A DNA stretch of 64,000 nucleotides from Colias croceus (lineage: Eukaryota > Arthropoda > Insecta > Lepidoptera > Pieridae). The stretch covers positions 2,120,501 to 2,184,500 of the forward strand of contig NC_059556.1 in NCBI RefSeq assembly GCF_905220415.1, in the 5' to 3' direction. A program made the position numbers and the translations under genes. Below the pieces are notes generated by a model. It saw only the letters and a program-made list of their open reading frames with translations. It searched no databases and had not been told where the DNA came from. This document shows positions 23,264 to 36,627 of this stretch, piece after piece. The number at the start of each line of letters is the position of its first letter. Positions within the stretch are counted from its first letter, which is position 1.

Positions 23264-23460
23264 ACATTTAAATAGGTATACAAAAAATAGACTAACCTTA
23301 AAATTAAAAAAAAAAACAATAATAATACAAAAGAAATTGAAACTAATTGAAAGCGAGAGTAATTAATCTTAAATATTTAAATATACGAAAAATAGACTAA
23401 CCTTAAAATTAAGAAAACAAATAAACAAAGGAAATTAAAACTAATAGAAAGTGAAAGTAT
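23264..23460. repeat. Diverged tandem pair, about 110-bp unit
   Basis: 'AAAAATAGACTAACCTTAAA' occurs twice, followed each time by an A-rich stretch and a GAAATT(G/A)AAACTAAT-GAAAG block. Confidence 0.65.
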
Positions 23461-23526
23461 TTAGCTCTATCTTTAATCCATATTAGGGACAATATCGAAT
23501 GGTGTAATATTACAAGTTTTATTGTT

Positions 23527-23745
23527 TTATTGAAAATGAAGAAGAAGAAAGAAAGATCATTTATTTGACTCCACGAGATTGCAATAAACACGATTAGCAC
23601 ACAATACAATTAAAATAAGACAATACAATTCAAACACAACAATAAATAAATGTACAGTAAATTCATAATAAGAAGCTAAAAAGTGGAGCCAAAACGAGAG
23701 CCACTCAGCATATGCAACGCAGTTGCAACACTGATTTTCAGTGGC
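23527..23745 (-). mobile_element. LINE 3'-end fragment
   Basis: GATCATTTATTTGACTCC tail side on the left and CACTGATTTTCAGTGGCCC on the right. The reverse complement of the latter matches the start of the 34745 fragment. Confidence 0.45.
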
Positions 23746-23749
23746 CCTT

Positions 23750-26700
23750 TTCTAAAGCAAAAATGCATATTCGTTACTCATTCCCACTAGCTTAATTTAA
23801 ATAATGTAGAAACTAAATTAAAAAAATAGACCTCGCTGTAGGCAGAAATACATGTATGTATTATTATTAGAAGAAATTAAAAGATATACAATCAAACTTT
23901 ACGTAGATGTTACCTAACTAGAGGTACTACAATAAAGTAGAAATGTAGGTAATAATTTTGTGTTTTCCGGTAAATTAATAACCAATATAAACGCTACTTG
24001 AGAAGTAAGTAAGGGCGTGACCAAATAGGAAAAGATCGAAGCGTTAAATCGTCGATATCGCAGCATCACACCCCATAATCAATGATTGTCGCTTCCACTG
24101 AGAAAGCTACCGTTACAAGTAACGAGTGTTAGGCTGATTGTACACGAGGTAACAAGGTAGGAGCTTAGGCTTGCAATACAGTCGTAAAAAAGTAAGCAAA
24201 GAGGTTTAAAGGTAAATGTAAGCTACGTTTGCAATAGTTACGAATGTACAGTGGATTTGGCATGAGATATTGTAGTAGGAGACCCGGGCTAAAGTAACAA
24301 CATAGTAAAAAAAAGGCTTGTCATGTAGAAGACAACGAGATGGGTTCATTAGTTAAAGTCTCAGGGACCAGGGTAAACATAAAAAGTACTTCTAATAACA
24401 GATTATATTTGAAAAAATATGTTAAACGCCTACCGTGTAAAAAACCTACTATAAACATAACAGATACAACACGTAACTAACTTACTAACACCCGGTGGTC
24501 AAACTCATGCCATTCAATTGTCCATCTCGAACAAATGGCGGGAAACCGTGGGAAATTACCGTGTATAGGTAGGTAACAAATTTAATTTGATAGGTGTTTG
24601 GTGACCTTTGTCCAGAACCGAATATGGATTTGATAATCGTAAAGATATAATGGAAATGAGTTAGTTAATTATAATGGAGCTTTCTTGTAAGCAAACATGT
24701 CATAGCAATACAATTGTTACGCTTCCTTGATAACTCAGCTTCCGGGAGCTCAGAAAATCTATTGTGTCGCGGACCGATCGGGCCGCTGGGGGCTCAATGG
24801 GTTAATATTAGAATCATCCAAAAATAGGAGAAGACTCTAAGCCATGCTGCCAGATCTTTATATTCATACAACATTAGGTATTGTAAATCGTAGTTTCTAT
24901 GACCAAGTAATATGTAAGTATTCAATGTTCAATCAAAGACTGTTTTGTCAACTATTCCTTGAGAATGAGACGAGCATAACAGCTAAAGAGTTTTCTTTTA
25001 ACGTTGGGAAATTCATAAACGCATACCTACAAACGAAGTTAACCGAAATGTGTGTAACCTTACTTGACCTGACCTAACGATGAATTTGGAACATTCACAC
25101 CGTTTAGTCCTAATCCTAGACCAATATTGTCTGGCAGCTATCCAGTGAACAACCATTAACCACTTGTCTTCATCATAGAGCATTTAGTGAACTAGATAGT
25201 GCATGTGTCATTTATGTAGGAAAGAGAAATATAGGTAATAGCCAATATGTATTCAACTATATATTTTGCGTGATAATGATTTGGCGTTCGGAAAGCATAA
25301 TTTCCATGTAAAGTTTATTTCACCAGAAGTTAGGTACTAGAAATAATCGAAGATTCGACACGCTTTAACTCTTAGAATATGGTTGTGTATTTTATTCTTC
25401 CTATAATTAAATAAATGATTACTTTTCGATTCGATACTAATAACTACCTCTGAAAGTAATAATTTATTTACTCGATAGTAAACAGCTCACTGGAAAAGAA
25501 TTCTTTGTTAATGACTACCTTTGATCACTTATATTAGCATCACGTTCGATTTTGTCAATCCTTACGTTATCTAAACACACTTATGATCTGTGTAACACAT
25601 ACGAAACTGGTTGCCAAAGCCTATCCACATCAAAGAGTTGTGAGTTCGGTACTGGGAGCATGCCAGTGTGGCTCAATTAGTGTGCTTTGAACTTTTACTA
25701 TTCTTTATACTGTGCCAAATATGTTGCGGTTGCCGAATTTTAGATCCTTTTGGAGTTATGAGGTTTGGGAGAGCTTAATTCGGTTACCATGACGTAATTA
25801 GCTACCGTGATAGGATTTGTTTTGGCTTCACGACTATAAACCATGGTAATTCACTTGATTTTAATTCATTTATTTCGAAGTCATCTAAGTGACGATGCTG
25901 CACATAGGTCTTGATAGGCGCTAATATGTATATTGTATAGCGTTTATTCTGTTAAGACAGAGCTTTAAACTGAACTTTGCGCTTATAATAAACATCAAAG
26001 TCTTTACTTCTATACGTCCATGCCACCAAATAGACACAAATTTTAACGCAGGAAAATTTTTTAGACACTAAGATTATTATAGAGCGGAAATGTATCAGTA
26101 AATCCCATCTCTGAACTTGAACTTGATATTTCTAACGCACCGCACGAAGCGCGATAGCAAACTGTACTTAAATCAATAGATCGTGACCCATATTGGTAGC
26201 AAAGCATTAGCCGACTAATGGTGACCACATTATTAAATCATGAAATATTCGCTTCCTTGGTGTATGTTCATGTGAACCGTGTTAATAGAAATTTTATCAG
26301 AGAAACCGATAAATCATCTGCTCTATAGATGATTTATCTGTTTCTCTTATAAATTTTCTTCACGTACCTACAATTAAGTGACTACAAAGAGGTGATACAT
26401 CTATATTCTTCATGACGGAGCCATTACTTTTCGTTAGTCAAAAACGGGAATTGAATCTCCGAATCCTTAGGTACTATGCTCACTGTACCAAGATGACGAT
26501 CTGAGTGTGAATTGTACAGGATATAAAGAGTAAATTACAGTCAATCATTTAATGCACTAAGCTACCTATAATCGACACTTGACAAGATCTCGTTACGCAA
26601 ATTAAGGTCATAAAACACGTCGCAATAAATAAATTATAAGTACGGTAAATAACCGTGCTCCGGGTCATAATGCCGTTAGGATAACAAATGGGTAACCATT

Positions 26701-27030
26701 ACGGGTGAGGCATGCGCAGGGAAGGAGCGATTAGCGGAGAGAATTTAGGAATTATTGTTAAATAATTTTGTATAGGACTTGATCAAGAAGGAGTAAAGCC
26801 AAACATTAACAGCTCTTAATTTAGTAATCATCAACTATTTAAGTAACATATTTTTAGCAGTTAATTAATACTTTTGAATATAAATGAAACTTAATAGTTA
26901 TAACCAATTCCAATATAAATTCGCAAATATATGTTACACTTACACATGACTTGGAATACAGTGCGAAGAGAGCATTCATCATCATACATCCGCATAATAT
27001 AAAAATATCGCAAAACGCCCCTTACGTGAT
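23750..27030. other. AT-rich DNA, no recognised gene
   Basis: A 77-codon frame at 24844-25077 has no family features. A 73-bp imperfect hairpin lies at 26287-26359 (listed separately). Otherwise nothing supportable. Confidence 0.5.
26287..26359. repeat. Imperfect hairpin, 33-bp arms
   Basis: 26287-26319 pairs with 26327-26359 at 30 of 33 positions around a 7-bp loop. It could fold as RNA on either strand. Confidence 0.7.
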
Positions 27031-27036
27031 CACTAC

Positions 27037-27525
27037 CTTACAGCCTAGTGCTGAAACGTTAACCGAGACCTTGTAAATGTTGGTGTTAGATCATAGTGCA
27101 TTTAGCGCAATATAAGATCGATTAGTTAGTGCCTTGAACGTGATATTTTATCACATGTTTACCCGCTTCCGCTTAACAATTTTTAATGCAACACGCAACA
27201 CAGGCTTTGGCAGGAAGAACGCGTACTTAGCGTGCGTCAGAGCTAAGCTGACGTCGCGCTATGTCGCCAATATGTGTCATACGGTGATAGTCACGTACCG
27301 TCACGAAGAGCGCTAGCAGTACGCAACGCTGGCGCTCTGTTTGACAGTATGTGAGCGCGTAGTACAATAAATCTTTATCTCATAGCGCCTCTCTGAATCT
27401 TCTCTTTAGCATAATATGTTTTTCCGCTTCAGCTTATCAAATCGCTCCATTAATGACCACAGCCTTAGAGCCTAGTGCTGAAGCTTTAACCAAGACCTTG
27501 TAAATGTTAGTGTTAGATCACAGGG
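27037..27525. repeat. Two direct copies of a 60-70-bp repeat
   Basis: 'GCCTAGTGCTGAA' then ACCTTGTAAATGTT and GTGTTAGATCA occur at 27042-27105 and 27470-27522 with similar upstream sequence (CCGCTTC-GCTTA). The pair brackets a CpG-rich block. Confidence 0.6.
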
Positions 27526-28539
27526 CGGTTGCTGCGCAGATTGTAACATTAATCACGGTGTGGGAGACACTATTAAATAGTATTTGATACGCTGTATTTG
27601 GTATAAGTGTTTTATAATAATAATGGTTAGAACCTTGTTAGTTATCGGGTAGGTAATACGCATGTAGGAAATGGGCTGATACAAATGTATGGGTACTTTT
27701 GTATAATGGGTAGTTTATGGTGTAATTGTGATTGTTACGAATAGATATATGGTAATGTTTAAATAGGTTTTGTGATAATTATATTTATCTATGAAAATAA
27801 AATACATACTATTTTATTGAAATGGTATATGATATGTTAGGATATCTTGCTTTAATTAACTGGTGGATAATAAAAGATGTTTTTAACCAAATAGTGAAAT
27901 TTAAAAATCTGACATTAGGTGAAGTCCAAAGATATTTTTAGATTAGATTCAATTTTCAGACAAACCTATAAAAATGTATCCATTTGTTGAGTTGTGAATA
28001 TTTCGTAAGATTTATCACAATTTCAATTTTCAGCCAACGCTTAAGCTTTTAGACGACGTGGTTGTGATGAAAGGTTTCGTTTATAAATTATGCATTATTT
28101 GCTGATTTGTATAAATCTAGCTTTATTGTCCAATTAACCGCAACACAGCTTATAGGTAAAAAAAACTAAAGACAGCCAAAAACAACACATAGAAACTCAG
28201 AAATCATATCATGATATCACATAAACTGTTAAGAAAAACTATGTATCAGCTTAACACATGTGCATATTAACGCATATCATACAAAGGGACATGATACTTC
28301 ATTTTTTTCTTTTATCGCCTGACCATCATAATATATCATGACATCAAGTGTTACTATAACTTCTCCATGAAATTGAATATCCTTAAAATATCTTTGTCTA
28401 TCCATACATATGGGTATTAATAAACATTTACTTTGATCAAATTGCCATGAAGTGAGATGTGCCACCGCAGTAAAACGTAGCCAGTTTGTCACTCTCTAGC
28501 CTCTTTATCCAGACACAAAAATCATATCCTAAAACCGCT

Positions 28540-28682
28540 CAAACTCAAACTCAAACATTTATTTATTCAATTAGACGTATTTTAGAAGCACTTTCGAATC
28601 GTCAATACATATTTTTAACAATTACCACCGATTCGGAAAGCAGTATCTATGGAGAAGAACCGGCAAGAAACTCCATTGTTGC
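28540..28682 (-). mobile_element. LINE 3' end, 'TTTGAGTTTGAGTT' tail, copy 1
   Basis: CAAACTCAAACTCAAACATT on the left is the reverse of a 3' tail. The body has TACCACCGATTCGGAAAGCA and GGCAAGAAACTCCAT. Copies at 32056 and 36064. Confidence 0.65.
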
Positions 28683-28739
28683 TCTTTTAAAATCATGCTC
28701 CGTTGAGACTTCGCACTTACAATATTAGTAGGACTAGTA

Positions 28740-31180
28740 GGATAAATTCACGTTCACACTCAGCCTACATCGTCTATTAACCGACTGGCCTGCATAATCT
28801 ATCACCACAAGGCGTTAGGTTTCAAATGTTGCGATTAGCACTCCATCTTATCTGCTAGTTAGCACTGGTTCACTTGGCTTTCTAAAGGATTAAATGGATT
28901 TCATCAATGTATTTGACTTTGATGGAATGTATTTGTATCTCAAATTTATTCAGTACTGTTTGTTTATGCGTATTGTAGGCGTTCGTAGTTATTGTTGAAT
29001 TTAAAGCTTTAAGTACTTATGTTGTTCGTGCATACGACAGTAAGAACGAAATTTATAAATCTTTAAATGTATTTTCGATAGATACATTGAAAATGTTATA
29101 GATAAATGAATATGTATAACCATTTAATTTATATTACATAATTCGTTTAGTTTTTACATGTTTACAGAAATATGCATTGATTTCAATAAATGATTTACTT
29201 ATGTTAGAAGTTTTCTGTTTTGTTCCTTTTTTGAGCAGTTTCCGTTCAGTCTTCTTTATCTCCTAATTAAACAACTCTTTAACACAGTTTTAATACTCAC
29301 AAATCATACTATTCTAGCCAATCATGAGATTAACTGTCGCCATCAGCCCATAATAGCCCCAATGTACGATACCTCAGTTGAATATTGAGCAGCTGATAAC
29401 AGAATCTTATCAGCTGATGGATCAAATGATTCATTATCTTAAACGATGAGATAACGAGACGTGATGAAGATGATTCATTTGAAATGCAATTAGGGATGGC
29501 TGGATTTATTGCATTTGATTTAAATTAACTTATCGATGGATTTGATTGGTAGATTTGTAGTGTTAAGATGTGACATGATTGTCAAAACAATATTTTGTAC
29601 AAGAAAATAAGACAACTTCGTACAAACTTAATTTTGGGCAGTAATTCAAGTACTGATAGCTCAATAATTACATTGATGATAAATAAATGACGTTATACAT
29701 CGACCAAAAATACTTAACCATGATATTATTACGTTTTAGTTAAGCCATATTATAATATATAAAGTAACTAATTATGTGCTTATGGGCGGTGGTGACCACA
29801 TAACATCAGATGACCTCTTTGCTTGCTCTGCTATAAAAGAAATCATCAACGAAAACTTCCAGCTATAAAAATTGTTTTCTTCTCAGATATTGGCATACAG
29901 ACTTTCACTCCCAATTTGACTCAAGATTACAAAATCCATAGACCAGAAATACAGTGAATTATATTCATGCAAATTTGTAAATCTGAACACGGTTTCACTG
30001 ACAAACTAACTTATGTTGTAGAATATTCGAATGGACAGCAGGTTATATTTTCAATATAGTTAGAGAGTTAGAGATATCTTGAATAGGCTGAAATTAATCG
30101 ATTTGGGTGTTCGTTGACTGATTTAAATACTCTTCAATAAGAATTAGTTAACGATGTATTTCATATAAAAGATCCCAAGATTAAACACTAGATAAAAAAT
30201 CTGTACGTTATTTATACCGTACCATACTTAGTGGTAATTGAAAAGTGTTTGGATCAGAACTGAAAATTACTTTACCAAACTTTTGTGAATACAATGCACG
30301 GCTGCATTGTTGAACTGAAAAGTCGTCTAGAATTATACTTTACAAAATTTTTGTTTCAAATTTGTCCAATTGACTTCAGACGCAGAATTTATCCCTCTCA
30401 GTAATGAAACCTTACAAACTTTATAATTTTAGGTACTCTTCCTCAAAACACAGATGCCTTTCAAAAGAAACTTTCCCGTAGTATTTACGTAACAGCCACA
30501 GAGTCTCACAGTTATTTACCAGCAATTGTACGATAAGGAACCAGCTCGGAGCGTTATTTATATATTTTGCATCTAATTACGATTATTTACGAGGTAGTAC
30601 TGTCGGCCCGAATATGTGTCAACACGTCCGTTATATTCTACTGTTGTAGGAAGATTTTTAAGATCTGGTGTGAGAAAGGTACCGTATTGAGGTATTTGGT
30701 TCTTAAAGCTGATCTTTTAGCTCAATGTTAAATGTTGTTTGGTACGCGAAGGTGTGCTATTTGCATCAAGGGTTGTAGTATAATATAGGTTGCAAAATAT
30801 TAAAATGGATTCGGGTAATTTGGATTGTGGAAGGTCTTAATAAACATCAGTACAGAGCACAATTTGTACAATATTTGGGATAGCACATAGAGGATACGTG
30901 ATATACGTCCTTAATAATGGTTATCGTTAGTGTCTGATAATCTTCATTCCACAGCAATGTTTATTCTACTTCTATCAACTACATACAAACAAAAACATTA
31001 TGTCCATCTATTGCAACAGCGACTAGGATACTATTACTAGATAAAATCTCTCCACCAAATCCTCAAGTATCTTCACTCGAACATCATATCAAACATTCTC
31101 TCGTATTAAGAAATAGCAATAAATTCAAACACCAATTACAATGACAAAACGCTACATACAGACGGAGTGACAAGCGGCGT
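28740..31180. other. AT-rich DNA, nothing recognised
   Basis: No supported gene or repeat. A CpG-rich patch follows at 31190-31260. Confidence 0.5.
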
Positions 31181-31382
31181 GTAAAACAAAAACCATATAT
31201 TATTGAGTGCGCGGGCGCAGACTGACCGAGATTTGTGGCGTTTCGAATTTTAGTATATTTTGTGTGTTGTGTATAATGTGATATTTTTAATTGTTTTATG
31301 ATGTTTGGTACGTGCTGTCTGATATTACAATGGTGTAAGTAACATGATTAATGAACTCGTGAATATTCTGTATGTTTTATTA

Positions 31383-31590
31383 GAATACTAGCTTTCCACC
31401 CGCGGCTTTGCCCGCTTTGTCTAAAACATAATGAATTATAATACTAAACTATAATCATGAATCACTCTATTTATAAATTAAAAAACCGCATCAAAATCCG
31501 TTGCGTACTTTTAAAGATTTAAGCATACATAGGGGACATAGGGACAGAGAAATCGACTTAGTTTTATACTATGTACCTATGTAGTGATGT
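31383..31590 (+). repeat. Dispersed repeat end, class a
   Basis: ACTAGCTTTCCACCCGCGGC head, AATCACTCTATTTATAAA body and GGGACATAGGGACAGAGAAA tail. Confidence 0.65.
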
Positions 31591-32055
31591 ATGTAGTTAC
31601 TGATATAATGTAATGGATGGTTAAAATAAATACCTTGTTTTCGGAAAACGGATTGGCATTTGGTAATAATTCTTTTTTAGAGCTAAGTTATAATGTAAGC
31701 CAAATACATACTTTTTTATAATATTTGTGAAATGTATTACTGGATAAATATTTGGCAAAGTATTTAGTATGAGCTGATCGCAATCGCTCTCTCTGTACCG
31801 CTTTTATCTGATGCAAATCACACATACAAATATAATTTTTATTCCCAATATGTATGTAAAAAAAATGTAATATGTTATGAAAATGAGGTCTCTTGCATAT
31901 TTACATTTGGTGGACTTTTACAATGTTGTGTCAACTTTACTTTGTTTTTATTTGTGTCAACATTTTAAGATGAAAGCTTCGTCTACACCATGTGTCCAGT
32001 TATGTCCAGCTACATCGATGTATTACTATCAATAGTATTATTATTTCTTAGTACT

Positions 32056-32205
32056 TAAACTCAAACTCAAACATTTATTTATTTAATAAGACTTCTAGAA
32101 GCACTTTTGAATTGTCATAACATATTTCTAAAAATTACCACCGATTCGGAAAGCAGGTATCTATTCTATGGAGAAGAATCGGCAAGAAACTCTATAGTTG
32201 TTCTA
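32056..32205 (-). mobile_element. LINE 3' end, 'TTTGAGTTTGAGTT' tail, copy 2
   Basis: Same landmarks as 28540-28682. Confidence 0.65.
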
Positions 32206-32749
32206 TTATTTAGTAATAGTATTATTACAGTTCATGTTATTATATGTGCTGATAAATAGTATGGAACGTGCCATCTACCATGACCGCACTATGAAACATT
32301 CGGTAAAGAGAGAAGTATCGTATACGCTCCAGAACATTATTGTTTTACTTCGTCACCTGATGATAGTAGTCATGCAGCATGCTAATCGTATGATGATCAT
32401 ATGCCAGTGTATTTGGCTTGCCAAATTCTAGTGGAATGTATCATCTCGATAGAATTGTTTTTGTACATTGTGTGTTGTGACTTTGACTTTTGTTATGTAA
32501 GTTTTGTAAGTACATACAATGAAATTAGGCCAAAACTACTGCATAAAACGGATACCATAAGTGTTAGTAAAGACTCTTTCTTAGACCAAAATGTTAACTG
32601 ATTTTTGAGGAAAACTTCGTTCATATACAACGTTGATAAAAGCCAGAAGCATTGTTATAAATGAAAAATCTATATATATGTAAAATCTAGTTCCCTTGAA
32701 GGTCTGGATTCATCACACTCATATTTGATCCAGCCTAACAGTCACATCT

Positions 32750-32927
32750 ATACTGAATATTATAAAGCTGAAGAGTTTGTTTGTTTGAACGCGCTAATCT
32801 CGGGAAATACTGCTCCGATTTGAAAAATTATTTCAGTGTTAGATAGCCCATTCATCGAGGATATATCATCTCGCTAAGACCAACAGGAGCGGAGCAACGC
32901 GGATAAAACCGCGGAGCGCAGCTAGTA
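32750..32927 (-). repeat. Dispersed repeat end, class c
   Basis: AAGCTGAAGAGTTTGTTTGT through AAACCGCGGAGCGCAGCTAG. Confidence 0.7.
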
Positions 32928-33071
32928 TAACTATCGTCTATACATCATTACCCCTACCATACGTCACGGCCCTACAATGGGGAGTTTACAATTTATAGCT
33001 CGCCCCACACGCGCTCGAATTACAAACAAAGTTAAAACCGTGATGTACAATACACGATCGAGTATCTATTT

Positions 33072-33689
33072 ATGCGACACTCGTATTTTGTTTTCGATAT
33101 TGATTATTCATATCTTGGCATTATAATTGATGATAAGCTTAACTGGATTCCGCAAATTAGAAATGTCTCAACGCGGATCAGAAGATTAATATACGTATTT
33201 AAAACACTTAGAAATTTTGCAAGCAATGACTTAATAACTCTAATATATAAAGCACTTGGGGAATGCCTCATAAGCTACTGTATTACATCGTGGGGAGGAG
33301 CAGCAAAAACCTATCTCTTAGAAATTGAAAGGTCACAGCGTGCTCTTTTAAAAGTAGCTTTCAAGTTACCATTCGACCACCCAACTACCATGTTATACTC
33401 TAAAGTGAAGATTTTAAGTGTCCGAAAACTATTTGTGTATCAATGTATTCGGCGTTATCATAGACTTAATAACAGCAATGAGTATAACAAAAATAGAAGA
33501 GTTGCTGTTCCAGTTCCGTGGACTAAATCCAAATTTGGACACAGGCACTATAAATATATTGCTCCAAAACTGTACAATAAAATGAATAAGTTTTATAATA
33601 TTACTGCTCTAAATAATTACCAAATTAAGGCTAGAATTTTGAATTGGTTATCTAGTCTTGACTACAATGACACTGAAAATCTATTATAA
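33072..33689 (+). CDS. Non-LTR retrotransposon reverse transcriptase, C-terminal fragment (205 codons)
   Basis: The frame opens near YLGIIIDDKLNW, the 'Y-L-G-...-D-..-L-x-W' block that follows the RT palm in Jockey/CR1-like LINEs. It continues through ISYCITSWGGA, a thumb/C-terminal motif region, to a normal stop. The catalytic palm and endonuclease are missing, so this is a 5'-truncated copy. The 205 codons have no internal stop. It is followed by a LINE 3' UTR and a TTTA-repeat tail ending near 34478. The true truncation point is close to the frame start. Not a host gene. Confidence 0.8.
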   Translation: MRHSYFVFDIDYSYLGIIIDDKLNWIPQIRNVSTRIRRLIYVFKTLRNFASNDLITLIYKALGECLISYCITSWGGAAKTYLLEIERSQRALLKVAFKLPFDHPTTMLYSKVKILSVRKLFVYQCIRRYHRLNNSNEYNKNRRVAVPVPWTKSKFGHRHYKYIAPKLYNKMNKFYNITALNNYQIKARILNWLSSLDYNDTENLL

Positions 33690-34480
33690 ATTCCTTAAAT
33701 GGATTAATTAATACATGCATTACACAAACACAAACACACACACACACACACACACACACGCACCCACATAACACGCACGCATGCACACACGCACACTCAC
33801 ATAAACTTATTCACTTTAATATAACTAGTATTGATAATGGTTTTGGACTTATTGATTTTGTTTTTTTTTTTCTCTTTTTAATTTTAATTATTAAAATATT
33901 AATTTCCATTTCTTGATTTTTACATTTTAATATACTTATCGTGAATCTTAATTTTACCTTTTAATTGTTATTTTAATTGATTGTAATTTGTAATATGTAT
34001 TTAGCTATAATAACTTACTACTAACTTACATTTTATTGTTATGTTGATTGTAACAACTTATAATAGTGTTGCATTGTTTCGATTTAATTTTGATTTTTTG
34101 CTGATTTAATATCTGTTTCTCAATTTATTTTATAATTACTAACCTATTTAATTTTTGATGAATTTATTTATGTGCTGATATAATTTCGAATTTTTTTTTG
34201 GACTTGCTTTATTTGTAATGAGTTACCTAGACACATTTTGTTTTTTGTTTTGCTGTTTGTACTTATTTGTTATTGATTTTTTCATAGTTTTAATTGCATG
34301 TAAATTCTTAATTTATTTTTGAATTTATTTAATTTGTCTCTGATTTTTTTCGTGTCGTGTAACTGTAAATGGAAGACACAGGCTCCTGAAAAACAGTTCT
34401 TACTATCTTAGGAGCCTGGGTCGCTCTAATTTGTAAAATGTTTTGAGTGAAATAAATTATTTATTTATTTATTTATTCAT
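33690..34480 (+). mobile_element. 3' UTR and tail of the truncated LINE
   Basis: T-rich 3' UTR with a (CA)n tract at 33735-33760 and a terminal 9-bp hairpin. The hairpin is CAGGCTCCT at 34379-34387 paired with AGGAGCCTG at 34410-34418. It ends in AAATAAATTATTTATTTATT near 34450-34478. Confidence 0.7.
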
Positions 34481-34744
34481 ACTGTTAAAAATGGTGGTTT
34501 TTGCGAATATAAAGTTGAAGTTAGAAGTTTGAGAAGTTCGATCTCATGCACTGTCTGCTTCGTGTTCTTTTGAAATAAGAAATAGTAAATATAGATTTAG
34601 ATTCCTTAAATAAGGAAAATATTGGCCTGGAGTATATGCAGATCCTTTTAAAATACAAATTAAATGAACACATCCGTTCAAAAAACTTTAATAGCGTTTA
34701 ACAAAATAATCAAATCTGGATCTGAAGCTGTGCATCAAACCATG

Positions 34745-35055
34745 GAGGCCACTGAAAATCAGTGCTGTGTTGTTGAAGGCACAGCAAAATACTGAGTTGT
34801 TGTGGTGGGTCCCCTTTTTGCCAAAGGGCTTCCAAACATTTTTTAAGCTATTGCATAGCTTCTATCGCGGGCCTTGAGCGCGGGGACCGAATCTAGAAAT
34901 TCCGTAACGAAAAAACCTCACGCTCCCCACTCCGACAGGCACGGCGGTGTGGCTTGAAGGCATGTTAAGCAATAGCTTTACCGCGGCAGTCCCCGAGTGC
35001 CACACGTCTTTTTTTGTATGTTTTAGGCCTTTGGCAAAATAAATGATTCTTTCAT
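34745..35055 (+). mobile_element. LINE 3'-end fragment with 'ATTCTTTC' tail
   Basis: Starts GGCCACTGAAAATCAGTGCT and ends TTTGGCAAAATAAATGATTC plus TTTCATTCTT. The 114-codon minus frame across it has no family features. Confidence 0.5.
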
Positions 35056-35629
35056 TCTTTATTTCAATGTAGAAAACCAATGCCACAAACAAGTGAATGA
35101 TAGGACATCTACATCCTTTACATCCATATATACCTACCTCATTACGCGTAGTAACACAGGTGACGCTGCACCATAACGTACGGCGTCTCATAATAACATG
35201 CATCAATCAGTAAGTAATACACGATAAATTAAATAAGGGATATCAAGTTTAAGTGCATTCTTAATGGTGGACACTCGGATTGATATAGAGCCCACGTCGG
35301 GTGGTATTTCGTAAAAGTAATGCACCTTAATGGTCTTAGTTTCGAATTAAATGTAATTGCCGGTTAATATTTAAAAGTGTTAGACGAGATTGATTGCGGT
35401 GGCTTTGATAATGCAGAAATGTAGGTGTTAAATTGGAGGTTGAAGTAGCTTCTTCTTTTGCAGATCTGTACTAATATTGTAAATGCGAATATCTATCTGT
35501 CTATCTGACCATTGCGCTATTACGCTAAACCATGGCATCGTTTTAATCGAAATTGAAAATGAAAATAGTTGAAGAGCCAGAGTCAAACATAAGCTCCTTG
35601 CCTTTCCAAAATCTACTCTTAATTTATTG

Positions 35630-35814
35630 AAGTGAAACTTCTTTATCGGGGTTGGAAAGAAGTTTAGTGTAACATTTTTTCGTTACGCGTGACATTTTTC
35701 CGATACGCGCCATCTTTTTCTTATCCCTACCACGCGTGATTTCGTATTTCTGTAAAGTTGCATCTAAGTAGTAAATTATTCTTTGAAAAATAAGGTCATA
35801 AAGAAGTTTCACTT
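35630..35814. mobile_element. MITE with 17-bp 'AAGTGAAACTTCTTTAT' terminal repeats
   Basis: 35630-35646 is exactly reversed at 35798-35814. The ends are like those of the 15415 family, but the interior is unrelated. Confidence 0.7.
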
Positions 35815-36063
35815 CTTACGTATGTACACTAGTACACGCACACATTTTTTTTTATTTTATTTGTACATGTTAATAAGATGACAACAATAGGTTTTAATTT
35901 AGCAAATTGCCAATAATAAAATAGTTGAAAATTGATTGGCGCATGTTAACCGTAGTACCTAAACAGTAGTTTTGTCAGCAGTTCAAACCGCAGGTCTATG
36001 ATAATTACGAACTACTTATACTATAAGTATGATTTATACCCACTAGCTATCCAAAACTTGCAT

Positions 36064-36211
36064 TTCAAACTCAAACTCAAACATTTATTTATTCAATTAC
36101 ACTTCTTCGAGAAGCACTTTTGAAACGTCATATGTTTAACATTTACCACCGATTCGGAAAGCAGTATAGCTATGGAGAAGAACCGGCAAGAAACTCCATA
36201 GTTGCCGTAAT
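36064..36211 (-). mobile_element. LINE 3' end, 'TTTGAGTTTGAGTT' tail, copy 3
   Basis: Same landmarks as 28540-28682. Confidence 0.65.
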
Positions 36212-36404
36212 ATTTATGGTAAGCTTTCATTAGTTAGTCAATATTTTATACTCGATTAATATGTCTTCTAGGAGCTGGGAGACTTTCATATTATGTTGGC
36301 ACTAAATTAATAATATATTTAAAACTTGTAGCAATAAATATAGGAAATTTACTTGTAGACATTGTACCTTACACCTTGGTCTAATATGTAGTGCCTTAGA
36401 ACAG

Positions 36405-36625
36405 ACTAGATTTTCGCCCGCGGCTTCGCCTGCGTTTGCAAAGGAAAACCCGCATAGTTCCCGTTCCCGTGGGATTTCCGGGATAAAAACTATCCTATGT
36501 GTTAATCCAAGTTACCCTCTATAAGTGTGCTAAATTTCATTGTAATCGGTTCAGTAGTTTTTAAGTGAAAGAGTAACAAACATCCATACATCCATACAAA
36601 CTTTCGCCTTTATAATATATATTAG
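36405..36625 (+). repeat. Dispersed repeat end, class b
   Basis: TTTTCGCCCGCGGCTTCGCC head, then CCCGTTCCCGTGGGATTTCC, ending TTCGCCTTTATAATATATAT. Confidence 0.7.
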
Positions 36626-36627
36626 AT

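Noticed and set aside
34862..35206. 114-codon minus-strand frame
   Set aside because: It runs across a LINE 3'-end fragment and has no recognisable domain or splice context.
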